Positions 8,594-17,666 are shown, counted from the stretch's first letter. The stretch: DNA of 53,774 nt from Paracoccaceae bacterium (GCA_018607905.1 JABBAP010000041.1:1-53774), one strand, 5' to 3'. Translations and numbers: made by a program. The notes: generated by a model not told the origin, from the sequence alone.

Positions 8594-8635
8594 TGCTCCA
8601 GTTTTTCGGGCAACTTGCCACGAAAAACTGGAGCA
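8594..8635 (-). promoter_or_regulatory. Long hairpin that would mask the alkB ribosome site
   Basis: TGCTCCAGTTTTTCG (8594-8608) and CGAAAAACTGGAGCA (8621-8635) are perfect 15-bp inverted arms, and the 12-nt centre adds a GGCA/TGCC pair. In the alkB transcript the 3' arm contains GGAG about 11 nt before the ATG, so folding would hide it. There is no T run after the stem in the minus direction, which argues against a simple terminator for the upstream aminotransferase gene. It could be an RNA switch, an operator, or an mRNA stabiliser. Confidence 0.75.
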
Positions 8636-8681
8636 AACAATTCAAATTGCAAGCAGTGCTTACCTTAGCCGCAAACTGTTA

Positions 8682-10034
8682 TCAGCTTACCGCAGTTAGG
8701 CCCGCATCAATTGCGTTCAAGATCACATCCACATCTGCCTCTGAAATCACCAGCGGCGGCGACAACAGAACATTCGGGCCAGAAACCCGCAGCATTGCAC
8801 CTTTCTCATAAGCAACCTTTTGAACGGCCTGACCAAAACTCGGATCCATCGGCTCTTTGGTGTCGCGATCTTTCACAAACTCCAAAGCCGTCATCAAACC
8901 ATGCGCGCCACGCACATCGCCAATCGCGTTGTGTTTTGCCATCAAGCGTTTTGCGCCTTCAAACATCTGCGTTCCGCGCGCAGTTGCATTCGTGCGCACA
9001 TCCAAACGTTCTGTTTCTTTCAAACACGCAATCGCCGCCGCCGCCCCAACGGGGTGCGCGGTATAGGTGTAACCGTGCCCAACAAACCCCTCAGCGCCCG
9101 CTTTTTCAAACGCTTCGGCCACGTGATTTGCAATCATACAGGCCCCAAACGGATAGTACCCGTTTGTAATCGCCTTTGCGGTACACATGAAATCTGGCTG
9201 CACACCCCAATGGCGCGAACCCGACCAATCACCGGTACGGCCAAACCCTGTAATCACCTCATCCGCGATCATTAGAATGCCGTGCTTGGTACACAAATCG
9301 CGCATCCCCGGCATGAAGGTTTCGTGTGGTACCATGATGCCACCCGCACCCAAAATTGGTTCCATGATGAACGCCGCAATGGTGTTCGGGCCTTCAAACA
9401 GGATCTCGTCTTCGGCCGCTTGCAGGATCAACTGCGCCAGCTTTGCAGGATCGGCTTCATTGAATGGATTGCGATAGGTGTAGGGCGCTGGCAAATGGCG
9501 ACATCCTGGCAACAACGGCTCATACGCTGTGCGGAATTTATTGTTGCCGTTCACCGATGCACCGCCGAAATGCGTGCCGTGATAGCCCTTTTTCAGGCTC
9601 AGGAATTTCGTGCGGGTCTGATCACCGCGAACCTTGTGATACTGACGCGCCAACCGCAACGCCGTTTCCACGGAATCCGATCCACCAGACGTAAAAAACG
9701 CACGGCCCATACCCTCTGGCTCAAAGAACTCGCGCAGCATCCAAGACAGCTCAATCGCGGCGTCATTCGACGTGCCAGAAAACGACGAATAATACGGCAA
9801 CTGGTCCATCTGTTTTGTGATCGCTTCTTTGATCGGATCACAAGAATAGCCAAGGTTCACGTTCCACAAACCGCCAACCGCATCGACCATTTCATGCCCA
9901 TCAATGTCAGTAATCCGCACACCAGACGCGCCCGTGATAATCGCAGGTGGGTTTGCTTGTTGTTGGCCTTGATGGCTCATCGGATGCCACATGTGGCGGG
10001 CGTTATTTTCGCGCAGGAAGTTGTCGTCTTTCAT
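8682..10034 (-). CDS. Class III aminotransferase, possibly taurine--pyruvate type
   Basis: PLP enzyme of 450 residues that moves an omega-amino group to pyruvate or a similar acceptor. Fold type I features include TSGGSDSVETALRLARQYH, GYHGTHFGG, the Asp of IADEVITGFGRTG, and the PLP lysine in CTAKAITNGYYP. The opening WHPMSHQ and overall style fit the omega-amino acid:pyruvate group that includes taurine--pyruvate aminotransferase. The xsc gene 6.5 kb away could use its product, sulfoacetaldehyde. The gene is followed 23 bp upstream by an IclR gene that faces the TTT operon, so its substrate may instead be linked to that operon. Substrate is unresolved. Confidence 0.75.
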   Translation of the reverse strand: MKDDNFLRENNARHMWHPMSHQGQQQANPPAIITGASGVRITDIDGHEMVDAVGGLWNVNLGYSCDPIKEAITKQMDQLPYYSSFSGTSNDAAIELSWMLREFFEPEGMGRAFFTSGGSDSVETALRLARQYHKVRGDQTRTKFLSLKKGYHGTHFGGASVNGNNKFRTAYEPLLPGCRHLPAPYTYRNPFNEADPAKLAQLILQAAEDEILFEGPNTIAAFIMEPILGAGGIMVPHETFMPGMRDLCTKHGILMIADEVITGFGRTGDWSGSRHWGVQPDFMCTAKAITNGYYPFGACMIANHVAEAFEKAGAEGFVGHGYTYTAHPVGAAAAIACLKETERLDVRTNATARGTQMFEGAKRLMAKHNAIGDVRGAHGLMTALEFVKDRDTKEPMDPSFGQAVQKVAYEKGAMLRVSGPNVLLSPPLVISEADVDVILNAIDAGLTAVS

Positions 10035-10056
10035 AGTCTTATCCTTTCAAAAGCGG

Positions 10057-10830
10057 TCATTCCGCCGCGTGCTGAGCCTGCGCATCCTGTGCGCCGTAAA
10101 TTCTGGAAATTGATGCGGCCGCTGCCACCACATGCATGGCGATGTGATCGCCCACCGATACGTTGAAACGCGACGTTGGTGCAGCCACCGCAATCGCGCC
10201 GCAAACAGCGTTGTTCATATTGAAAACCGGTGCAGCCGTGCCGACAACATCTGTTTCAAAGGTACCAAGCGCACGGGCATATCCATTGCGCCGCGCGCAT
10301 GCCACGGCATCCAAAACTGATTCGCGCGTTAATGGCGTTTCATCCGTGAATTGTTCAAACGAACGCCCTAGCATGGCGTTTATCTTTTTTGGCTCAACTT
10401 GGCTCAGCAGGGCGATGCCAGAAGCTGTCGCGTGAAGCGGAAGCAGTGACGCAGGGTCTATATAAACCCGCGTTCCTTTTACTGTGGTCTCTACAATTTG
10501 AACTTCGCTCAACGCGGTGCCTTGAACATGCGTGAGGTGCGCCGTTTCGCCAGTATCTTTAACCAATTGCGTAAGGATGTTTTTTACTGCAGCTTCAACG
10601 GGATACGTCAATTCTCGCACCATGGCTAACCGTGTAACGGCAGGCCCTAAATGATACCCTCGTGTCAATGGATCTTGTTCCAGAAAACCCTGTGATTCCA
10701 ATGCTGCCAAATATCGTTGCACCGTGGCTTTGTCCCGATCCAGCAACCGCGCCGCTTCCGACAGGCCAACGGATGTTCGCGTCTCCGAGAACAACTCCAA
10801 TACCCCCAGTGCCTTGTCGACGGTGCTCAC
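10057..10830 (-). CDS. IclR-family transcription regulator
   Basis: A 257-residue regulator with an N-terminal winged helix-turn-helix (VDKALGVLELFSE ... DKATVQRYLAALESQGFLEQD) and the C-terminal IclR effector domain (about residues 75-245). Residues around HATASGIALLS and the later CGAIAVAAP segment match the family. It is transcribed away from tctC and just before the class III aminotransferase, 22 bp apart. It most likely controls both units through the dyads in the 133-bp gap. The effector should be an intermediate of the neighbouring catabolic operon. Confidence 0.9.
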   Translation of the reverse strand: MSTVDKALGVLELFSETRTSVGLSEAARLLDRDKATVQRYLAALESQGFLEQDPLTRGYHLGPAVTRLAMVRELTYPVEAAVKNILTQLVKDTGETAHLTHVQGTALSEVQIVETTVKGTRVYIDPASLLPLHATASGIALLSQVEPKKINAMLGRSFEQFTDETPLTRESVLDAVACARRNGYARALGTFETDVVGTAAPVFNMNNAVCGAIAVAAPTSRFNVSVGDHIAMHVVAAAASISRIYGAQDAQAQHAAE

Positions 10831-10891
10831 AATTTCGCCCTTCGTTGCAAATGATACGGTTTTTGTTTGACATTAACGATACGTTTGCGCA

Positions 10892-10924
10892 ATCATTATT
10901 TCAACCGCTGGATTGAATAATGAT
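10892..10924. promoter_or_regulatory. Inverted repeat, likely IclR operator
   Basis: ATCATTATTTCAA (10892-10904) faces TTGAATAATGAT (10913-10924), a 12-bp dyad with one bulged base, between the IclR gene and tctC. A second imperfect dyad lies nearby: TTGCAAATGATACG (about 10845-10860) against CGATACGTTTGCGCAA (about 10877-10892). Together they fill the divergent promoter region. Assigning them to the adjacent IclR protein is inference. Confidence 0.6.
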
Positions 10925-10963
10925 CCACGGTGCAAAAATCAAAGGACAACTAGGGAGTCCCCA

Positions 10964-11905
10964 ATGAACAAGTTTCTGACCGTAGCAGCCACTGCTGCTT
11001 TGACGGCCGCCAGCTTTGCTGCGCCAGCCGTTGCTGAATACCCCGAAAAACCCGTCAACTTTATCGTGCCTTGGCCTCCGGGTGACCTCGAAGACGTGCT
11101 GACACGCATGATCGCCGAAGACTTCCAAGCAGAGTACGGCGTTGCGGCAGCCGTTGTGAACAAACCGGGCGGCGGTGGCGGCCCATTCCCAGGTGCAATC
11201 GAGGTGGCAACAGCACCATCCGATGGTTACACAATTGGGTCCTTCGTGATGGGCGTGCCTTTGGTCGGCCACCAAATCGGTATCCCAGAACTCAGCCCGG
11301 AAAAATTTGATCCGCTGGGCATTTTTGTAACCTACCCATTTGTTCTGGCAGCCGCAGCTGATGCGCCGTTCAAAACAATCAGCGAAATGGCGGAACATGC
11401 GAAATCCAACGAATTGGCTCTCGGCCATTTTGGTGCGCCACTGATCCCAACCAAAGTTACGCTCGCCTATGCAAAGGCAGCGGGTTTTGAATGGGGTTCA
11501 GAAGCCGCATTTGATGCGCTTGATTGTAACACTTTGGCCTCTGGCGATGCAGACGTGATCAACACCACGCTACAATTGATCTTGCCTTGCTTGGACTCCG
11601 TCACAGTCCTGACCTCGTTCACCTCTGATCGGATTTCACTGACTCCAGACACACCAACAATCACCGAAGTGAACCCCGCTTTGGCGATGACACTGTGGAA
11701 CGGCTTGTTCGTGAACAAAGACACACCACAAGACGTGCGCGAAAAAATCATCGCTGTTGCCAAGAAAACAATGATGTCTGATCGTGCGCAAGAAGTGGCC
11801 AAAACAACTGGCGCACAAGTTTACTGGCAGGATGCAGCGTCATCCGCAGAACAAGTGGCATCAGATATTGCCAAGCTTGCTGAAATCAACGGCATGTTGG
11901 AATAA
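10964..11905 (+). CDS. tctC: TTT-family solute-binding protein (TctC)
   Basis: Periplasmic binding protein of a tripartite tricarboxylate transporter. I choose ATG 10964, preceded by AGGGAG. It gives a classical signal peptide (MNKFLTVAATAALTAASFA, cleavage near AVAEYPEKPV). The mature part has the TctC openings YPEKPVNFIVPWPPG and VVNKPGGGG. It has 313 residues. Two cysteines (DALDCNTL and ILPCLDSV) may form a disulfide. It is the first gene of an eight-gene operon and is followed by a terminator-like hairpin, which would let it be made in excess over the membrane parts. TTT systems usually carry carboxylates; the ligand here is unknown. Confidence 0.92.
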   Translation: MNKFLTVAATAALTAASFAAPAVAEYPEKPVNFIVPWPPGDLEDVLTRMIAEDFQAEYGVAAAVVNKPGGGGGPFPGAIEVATAPSDGYTIGSFVMGVPLVGHQIGIPELSPEKFDPLGIFVTYPFVLAAAADAPFKTISEMAEHAKSNELALGHFGAPLIPTKVTLAYAKAAGFEWGSEAAFDALDCNTLASGDADVINTTLQLILPCLDSVTVLTSFTSDRISLTPDTPTITEVNPALAMTLWNGLFVNKDTPQDVREKIIAVAKKTMMSDRAQEVAKTTGAQVYWQDAASSAEQVASDIAKLAEINGMLE

Positions 11906-11919
11906 ACAAAACAGAGTCA

Positions 11920-11950
11920 AAGCCGGCCCCTTTATACGGGTCGGCTTTTT
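11920..11950 (+). terminator. Partial terminator between tctC and tctB
   Basis: AAGCCGGCCC (about 11920-11929) pairs with GGGTCGGCTT (11938-11947) and is followed by T residues. It lies 14 bp after the tctC stop and 22 bp before tctB, so it probably lowers readthrough into the operon. Confidence 0.82.
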
Positions 11951-11971
11951 CTATTTAGACTCGGGGCAGGC

Positions 11972-12487
11972 ATGAACACGCAAACCATCAAAACCAAACC
12001 GGGCGAAATCCTGTTCATTGCGGCCTTCTTCCTGTTCTCGGCATTTCTGCTCTCCCAACTTGGTGAACAAGCGACGTTCAAACCCAAAGGCAAGTTCTTT
12101 GCCCAGCCCGCAGTTTGGCCCGGCATCAGCGTATTCGGCATGACCCTGTTTGGCGGCCTGCATCTGCTAACCCGTTACAAACACCGCGTCGGCGGCACAG
12201 GCGCAGAATTCACAACGTGGTTGCGCGCCCTCGAATTCGTCGCGTGGTTCATGGTCTATGTCTATGCCGTTCCCAAATTCGGCTACCTTCCCTGCACGCT
12301 CCTCTTTACCACCGCGTTGGGTTTTCGCATGGGGTATCGCAAAACCTCCACGTTGCTTTGGGCCACGTTCGCTGGCCTAATGATCGTCTTCATTTTCAAA
12401 ACACTGCTCGGTGTTAAAATCCCAGGCGGCGCGATTTACGAATATCTGCCCGATGCCCTGCGCAACTTTATGATTGTGAATTTCTGA
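11972..12487 (+). CDS. tctB: TTT-family small membrane subunit (TctB)
   Basis: A 171-residue inner-membrane protein with four predicted helices (about residues 12-32, 45-65, 85-115 and 125-145), the normal size and topology of TctB. It sits between tctC and tctA and ends one base before the tctA start. With TctA it forms the membrane part of the symporter fed by TctC. Sequence conservation in this subunit is low, so the call relies on position, size and hydrophobicity. Confidence 0.88.
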   Translation: MNTQTIKTKPGEILFIAAFFLFSAFLLSQLGEQATFKPKGKFFAQPAVWPGISVFGMTLFGGLHLLTRYKHRVGGTGAEFTTWLRALEFVAWFMVYVYAVPKFGYLPCTLLFTTALGFRMGYRKTSTLLWATFAGLMIVFIFKTLLGVKIPGGAIYEYLPDALRNFMIVNF

Positions 12488-12488
12488 C

Positions 12489-13970
12489 ATGGAAGTCCTC
12501 CTCTCCAGCTTTGGCATCCTCGCACGGTGGGACGTGGTCGCGGCCCTGATCATCGGCTCTGTCGGTGGTGTCATCATCGGCGCAATTCCCGGTGTCGGCG
12601 CAGCAGTTGCCATCGCAATCCTGCTCCCCGCCACCTTCATTTTCGATCCAATCGTCGGGCTCACTGCCCTGCTCGGCATTTACGGATCATCCATGTACGG
12701 CGGCGCAATTCCCGCAATCCTGATCAACACACCGGGCACAGCCGTTAACGCCCTCACCACCTACGACGGCTACCCAATGACACAACGTGGCGAAGGCCGC
12801 CGCGCTCTCGCCCTCGCCTATTCCGCCAGCTTTTTCGGCGGCGTTTTCGCGATCCTTTGTCTAATCCTGCTCTCGCCCCTGCTCGCCAGTTTTGCAAAAA
12901 ACTTCGGCAGTCGTGAAATCTTCCTCGCCGCCCTCCTCGGCATTGTTCTTGTGATCGTGGCACACCGTGGCCAAACCCTCATCGCCGCCGCTTTTGCGTG
13001 TTTCGGTATCTGGCTGCAAACCATCGGCCTCGCGCTTGATTACTCTAAAACCTACACTTTCGGGCAAAGCTGGCTCTCCTCTGGCGTGAACCTTATCGTC
13101 GTGGTCCTCGGCCTGTTCGCCATCTCCCAAGCCTTCGTTTTGTTAATTGACAAAGACAACTCCCCCAAGGCCGAACCGATGTCAGGCAGTATCTTCCAAG
13201 GCTTCAAAGAATTGATGCAGCACAAACGCGTTGTCACCATCAGCTCGTCCTTTGGCGTGGTCATGGGCATGATCCCGGGCGTCGGCGAATTCACTGCGCA
13301 ATTCATGTCCTACACCACGGCACGCCGCCTCTCCAAAACACCCGAACAGTTCGGCAACGGCTCTCCAGAAGGCCTCATCGCATCCGAAGCCGCCAATAAT
13401 GCCGTTCCCCCTGCCGCAATGATCCCACTCCTCGCGCTCGGCATCCCAGGCGAGGCTCTCACTGCCATGATGCTCTCGGTCTTTTACGTCCACAACGTCG
13501 TGCCCGGGCCGCAACTGTTTAGCGGTCAACTGGATTTCGTCGTCGCCCTCTACATCGCGCTTCTCATCCTCAATGTGCTGGTCCTCGTCTTCCTCCTCTT
13601 TTCAACAAACTTGCTGCTAAAAATCATCCAAATCCCAACACGGTTCTTGGGCGTCGTCGTCCTCACCCTGTCCTTCGTCGGCGTTTATTCCCTGCGAAAT
13701 TCAGTCACGGATTGCATCATGGCCGCCTGCATCGGCGTGCTCGGCTTCATCATGAAACGCCTGAATTTGCCCATCGTCCCGATTATCCTTGGCATGGTTC
13801 TGGGCGAGATTATGCAAAACAAATTGCGCACCTCTATGCTGCGCGTGAAAAACCCGTTCGACATGATCGACCGCCCCATCGCGTTCATCCTGTTCTGCCT
13901 TATCCTCATCGTCCTGTTCGGCCACTTTCGCCGTATCTGGATGGAACAAAAAGCTGCGAAATCACAATGA
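12489..13970 (+). CDS. tctA: TTT-family large membrane subunit (TctA)
   Basis: A 493-residue permease with about a dozen hydrophobic segments. It carries the TctA signatures GAIPGVGAAVAIAILLP near the N-terminus and the repeated MGMIPGVGEFTAQFMSY near the middle. Other family runs are GIYGSSMYGGAIPAILINTPG and SEAANNAVPPAAMIPLLALGIPG. It couples uptake to an ion gradient. Its TGA overlaps the ATG of the aldehyde dehydrogenase gene (ATGA, 13967-13970), tying transport to the catabolic enzymes in one transcript. Confidence 0.94.
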   Translation: MEVLLSSFGILARWDVVAALIIGSVGGVIIGAIPGVGAAVAIAILLPATFIFDPIVGLTALLGIYGSSMYGGAIPAILINTPGTAVNALTTYDGYPMTQRGEGRRALALAYSASFFGGVFAILCLILLSPLLASFAKNFGSREIFLAALLGIVLVIVAHRGQTLIAAAFACFGIWLQTIGLALDYSKTYTFGQSWLSSGVNLIVVVLGLFAISQAFVLLIDKDNSPKAEPMSGSIFQGFKELMQHKRVVTISSSFGVVMGMIPGVGEFTAQFMSYTTARRLSKTPEQFGNGSPEGLIASEAANNAVPPAAMIPLLALGIPGEALTAMMLSVFYVHNVVPGPQLFSGQLDFVVALYIALLILNVLVLVFLLFSTNLLLKIIQIPTRFLGVVVLTLSFVGVYSLRNSVTDCIMAACIGVLGFIMKRLNLPIVPIILGMVLGEIMQNKLRTSMLRVKNPFDMIDRPIAFILFCLILIVLFGHFRRIWMEQKAAKSQ

Positions 13971-15451
13971 CCACACAAGCCCAAATTGATACGATCCGTG
14001 CGCAAATAATTGCCCCACAACAGCTGTTCATCGGCGGCAAACACGTTGCAGGAACCGCTGATCCAATGGGCGTCACATCCCCCATCGACGGATCAAACCT
14101 CACCACAATCGCCAACGCAACCGCATCCGAAGTAGACACCGCCGTCGCCTCCGCACGCGCTGCATTCAACGATGGGCGCTGGTCTAATCTGCCCCCTGCT
14201 GCCCGCAAAAAAGTCCTGTTTGCCATCGCCGACGGGATCGAAGCAGATGCACTCGCACTGTCTATCCTCGGCGTGCGCGACAACGGCACAGAATTCAACA
14301 TGGCCTATAAGGCCGAGGCTGGCTCCGCCGCAGGAACCTTCCGCTACTACGCCGAGGCCATCGACAAAGTATCGGGCGAAATCGCCCCAACCGCGCCAAA
14401 TACCCTCGGCCTTGTTCACCACGAACCCGTGGGCGTTGTCGGCGCAATCATCCCGTGGAACTTCCCGCTGATGATCGGCGCATGGAAACTCGCACCCGCC
14501 CTCGCCGCTGGTAACTCGGTTGTGTTAAAACCATCCGAAACCGCCTCGCTCTCCCTGCTCCGCCTCGCCGAAATCGCATCGGCTGCTGGCCTGCCAGACG
14601 GTGTGCTCAACGTCGTCACTGGCGATGGCCGCATCGCAGGCGACGCCCTTGCACGCAGCATGGATGTCGATGTGCTCGCCTTCACAGGTTCAGGCTTCAC
14701 AGGCCGCAAACTGTTAGAGGCCTCCGCCCAATCAAACCTAAAACGTGTCTATTTGGAGCTCGGTGGAAAATCCCCGAACATCGTTTTTGCAGACGCGCCA
14801 GACCTCGACCAAGCCGCCAAAGTCTCTGCCGCTGGCATCTTTCGCAATTCAGGCCAAGTCTGCGTCGCAGGCTCGCGCCTTTTGGTCGAACGCTCCATCC
14901 ACGATGATTTTGTCGCCGCAATGAAAATCCACGCCGAAGCCTTCAAAGTCGGCGATCCGCTCGATCTGCAAACCCAAATCGGCGCAATCAACTCCGAACG
15001 CCAACTCGAAGGCAACCTCTCCCTTACCGCCGCCGCCGTATCCGAAGGTGCAGAATGCATCACCGGGGGCGAACGCATCCTTGGCCAAACAGGCGGCACC
15101 TACATGGCACCAACGATCCTGAAAAACGTCCTGCGCACCAACACCGTTTTCAAAAACGAAGTCTTCGGCCCCGTCCTCGCCGTCACCCCGTTTGATACTG
15201 AAGCAGAGGCAATCGCACTGGCAAACGACAGCGATCTCGGCCTTGCCGCAGGGGTTTGGACAGCCGATTTATCCCGCGCGCACCGCATGATCCGCGCTGT
15301 TCAAGCAGGGGTCGTGCACGTGAACACCTACGGCGGCGCGGACAACACCGTACCGCTTGGCGGACACAAACAATCGGGCAATGGATCAGATAAATCGCTC
15401 CACGCGCTGTCGAAATACACCAACCTTAAAACCGCATGGATTCAGCTGTGA
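13967..15451 (+). CDS. NAD(P)+-dependent aldehyde dehydrogenase
   Basis: A 494-residue ALDH-superfamily enzyme that oxidises an aldehyde to the acid. The catalytic Cys is in GQVCVAGSR and the general-base Glu in LELGGKSPN. The cofactor-binding region has IIPWNFPLMIGAWKLAPALAAGN and FTGSGFTGR. The chosen ATG overlaps the tctA stop. The 3' end overlaps the following phospho-lyase gene by 16 bp. Position next to the phospho-lyase suggests that it takes the aldehyde that enzyme releases. Candidates are succinate semialdehyde, 2-aminoadipate semialdehyde or a short aldehyde. Confidence 0.93.
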   Translation: MTTQAQIDTIRAQIIAPQQLFIGGKHVAGTADPMGVTSPIDGSNLTTIANATASEVDTAVASARAAFNDGRWSNLPPAARKKVLFAIADGIEADALALSILGVRDNGTEFNMAYKAEAGSAAGTFRYYAEAIDKVSGEIAPTAPNTLGLVHHEPVGVVGAIIPWNFPLMIGAWKLAPALAAGNSVVLKPSETASLSLLRLAEIASAAGLPDGVLNVVTGDGRIAGDALARSMDVDVLAFTGSGFTGRKLLEASAQSNLKRVYLELGGKSPNIVFADAPDLDQAAKVSAAGIFRNSGQVCVAGSRLLVERSIHDDFVAAMKIHAEAFKVGDPLDLQTQIGAINSERQLEGNLSLTAAAVSEGAECITGGERILGQTGGTYMAPTILKNVLRTNTVFKNEVFGPVLAVTPFDTEAEAIALANDSDLGLAAGVWTADLSRAHRMIRAVQAGVVHVNTYGGADNTVPLGGHKQSGNGSDKSLHALSKYTNLKTAWIQL

Positions 15452-16728
15452 CCCCAACCACAAAATCCCTTCTTGATCGTCGCGATGCCGTGCTTGGCCC
15501 AAACATGTCCACGTTTTACGAAGACCCTGTTCATCTGGTAAAAGGTGCCGGCGTTTGGCTTTGGGATGCGGACGGCAAAAAATACCTGGATTGCTATAAC
15601 AACGTCCCGCACGTCGGCCACTGCCACCCGCACGTTGTTGACGCAATCGCCAAACAAGCCGCCACATTAAACACCCACACACGCTACCTGCACGAAGGCA
15701 TTCTCGATTACACCGAACGCCTAACCGCCACGTTCGACGACCCGCTAAACACCGCGCTTTTGTGCTGCACAGGATCCGAAGCAAACGACGTTGCCCTGCG
15801 CATGGCCGAGGCCGTGACAGGCAAAACAGGCATCATCGCCACCGATCACACCTACCACGGCAACACCTCCACCGTGTCGCAGCTTTCCACCACCAACACG
15901 CCAAAACTCGGCCAAAGCAACCACATCCGTTTTGTGCCAACCCCCGACAGCTATCGCCCAGCCTCAAACGATCCCGCGCAATTCTTTGCCGATCAAGTCA
16001 GCGCCAAAATCGCTGAATTACAGGCATCTGAGCACGGTTTCGCCGCGCTCATCCTCTGTCCATTTTTCGGCAACGAAGGCTTCCCTGATCTGCCCGCAGG
16101 GTTCCTCGATGCGACACTCAAAGCGGTGCATGCCGCGGGCGGCATCTTGATCGCAGACGAAGTTCAACCCGGTTTTGGCCGCCTCGGCTCCCACTTTTGG
16201 GGCCACCAGTTTCAGGGCATCACACCCGATGTCGTGACCCTCGGCAAACCTATGGGCAACGGCCACCCCGTTGCTGGCGTCGTGACCAGCGCCGACATCA
16301 TGCATGAATTCCGCACCGCATTTCGGTATTTCAATACATTTGGCGGCAATCCAGTGTCTTGCGCCGCCGCAATGGCCGTTATGGATGTGATCGAGTCCGA
16401 GGGTCTGATGACCCGCGCCGCAGATGTCGGAGCCTACGCCAAAGACGCGATGCAATCTCTTGCAAACAAACATGAAATCATCGGCGACGTTCGCGGCAAA
16501 GGCATGTTCTTTGGCGCAGAACTTGTCACCGATCGCGCCACCAAAACCCCCGCCACGGATTACATCTTGCGTGTCATCGAAGAACTGCGAAATCGGGGTA
16601 TTCTGCTGAACAAGATTGGCGTTCATTACAACACACTAAAAATCCGGCCAAATCTGCAATTCAACCGCGAAAACACGGATCAGCTGATTGAAACGCTCGA
16701 TGCGGTCCTGACAGATATTCAACCATGA
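15436..16728 (+). CDS. Class III PLP enzyme of the amino-alcohol-phosphate phospho-lyase type
   Basis: A 430-residue enzyme of the aminotransferase class III fold. It reads closest to human ETNPPL and PHYKPL, which are not transaminases: they eliminate ammonia and phosphate from O-phosphoethanolamine or 5-phosphohydroxylysine to give an aldehyde. Shared stretches (from memory) are GSEANDVALR, DHTYHGNTS, DEVQPGFGRLGSHFWGHQFQG, the PLP lysine run LGKPMGNGHPVAGV, FNTFGGNPVSC and GDVRGKGMFFGAEL. The kinase gene directly after it, overlapping by 4 bp, would make the phosphorylated substrate, and the ALDH before it would oxidise the product. A true aminotransferase is the alternative. The exact substrate is unknown. 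Confidence 0.82.
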   Translation: MDSAVTPTTKSLLDRRDAVLGPNMSTFYEDPVHLVKGAGVWLWDADGKKYLDCYNNVPHVGHCHPHVVDAIAKQAATLNTHTRYLHEGILDYTERLTATFDDPLNTALLCCTGSEANDVALRMAEAVTGKTGIIATDHTYHGNTSTVSQLSTTNTPKLGQSNHIRFVPTPDSYRPASNDPAQFFADQVSAKIAELQASEHGFAALILCPFFGNEGFPDLPAGFLDATLKAVHAAGGILIADEVQPGFGRLGSHFWGHQFQGITPDVVTLGKPMGNGHPVAGVVTSADIMHEFRTAFRYFNTFGGNPVSCAAAMAVMDVIESEGLMTRAADVGAYAKDAMQSLANKHEIIGDVRGKGMFFGAELVTDRATKTPATDYILRVIEELRNRGILLNKIGVHYNTLKIRPNLQFNRENTDQLIETLDAVLTDIQP

Positions 16729-17666
16729 AACGGGCCCATCAAGCGCTGGAAAATTGGGATATTCAGCCCACAGATGTGAACCTTGCGGCAGAGCGTGAAA
16801 ACAAGGTCTACCGTGTCACAACCCCAAACGGCGATTACGCCCTACGCCAACATCGCGCAGGATATCGCACAGACGCAGAGCTGGCGTCTGAACTAATCTG
16901 GATGGCCGCAGTAAAGGCTTCGGGCCTAGATGTTCCACAGCCGATTGCTGCCAAAGACGGCACATTCCTAACGGTCATCGACAGTGTTCAATTCGACATC
17001 CTCACATGGTTGCCAGGTCGCCAGCTTGGCGCACACGGCACGCCTCTCGACCTCGAAAATCCAGAACAAACCTTCCGCACGCTTGGCCAATCCATGGCGA
17101 AATTACACAACGCCTCCGACGCATGGACACCGCCCACAGATTTCACCCGCCCCGCATGGAACGCAGACGGCTTAATTGGTGAAACCCCGCTGTGGGGCAG
17201 ATTTTGGGATAACCCAACGCTCGCACATGGCCAGAGAGAACTGCTCGAATCCTTTCGCGCGAAAGCCTGCGCCGCGTTAAAAGAAGGCGACCATGATTTC
17301 GGCCTTATCCACGCCGATATGTTGCGTGAAAACGTACTTGTCGACGGCGAGATCCTGCGCATTATCGATTTTGACGATGGCGGTCACGGCTTTCGTTTGT
17401 TCGAGCTGGCGACCACATTATTCCGCGTCAAAGACGAACCAAACTCGGTTGAATTAACCACTGCGCTGATCGACGGATACCAATCCATTCGCCCCATCAA
17501 CATCACCCATTTACCACTGTTCATGGCCTTGCGCGCCTGCACCTATGTCGGGTGGATCGTCACGCGCATGGAACTGCCAAATGCCGAAAAACGCAATATC
17601 GAACACATCCAAAACGCCACGCAAGCCGTTGCAAAATGGTTAGAAACGGAGCTTTCACATGTCTGA
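16725..17666 (+). CDS. Phosphotransferase (aminoglycoside/hydroxylysine kinase family)
   Basis: A 313-residue APH-family small-molecule kinase. The N-lobe carries NKVYRV and the Lys/Arg region YALRQHRAG. The C-lobe has the catalytic loop LIHADMLRENVLV and the metal-binding IIDFDDGG. The family includes 5-hydroxylysine kinase, choline kinase and homoserine kinase II. It overlaps the phospho-lyase gene (ATGA) and the next gene by 8 bp. The simplest reading is that it phosphorylates the hydroxyl of an imported amino alcohol for the phospho-lyase. Antibiotic resistance is unlikely in this context. Confidence 0.85.
   Translation: MKRAHQALENWDIQPTDVNLAAERENKVYRVTTPNGDYALRQHRAGYRTDAELASELIWMAAVKASGLDVPQPIAAKDGTFLTVIDSVQFDILTWLPGRQLGAHGTPLDLENPEQTFRTLGQSMAKLHNASDAWTPPTDFTRPAWNADGLIGETPLWGRFWDNPTLAHGQRELLESFRAKACAALKEGDHDFGLIHADMLRENVLVDGEILRIIDFDDGGHGFRLFELATTLFRVKDEPNSVELTTALIDGYQSIRPINITHLPLFMALRACTYVGWIVTRMELPNAEKRNIEHIQNATQAVAKWLETELSHV

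Noticed and set aside
8594-8635. Simple terminator of the class III aminotransferase gene
   Set aside because: No T run follows in the direction of transcription and the alkB start is only 7 nt away; kept as a regulatory hairpin.
16725-17666. Aminoglycoside resistance gene
   Set aside because: The kinase overlaps metabolic genes on both sides and there is no mobile element; a catabolic kinase fits better.
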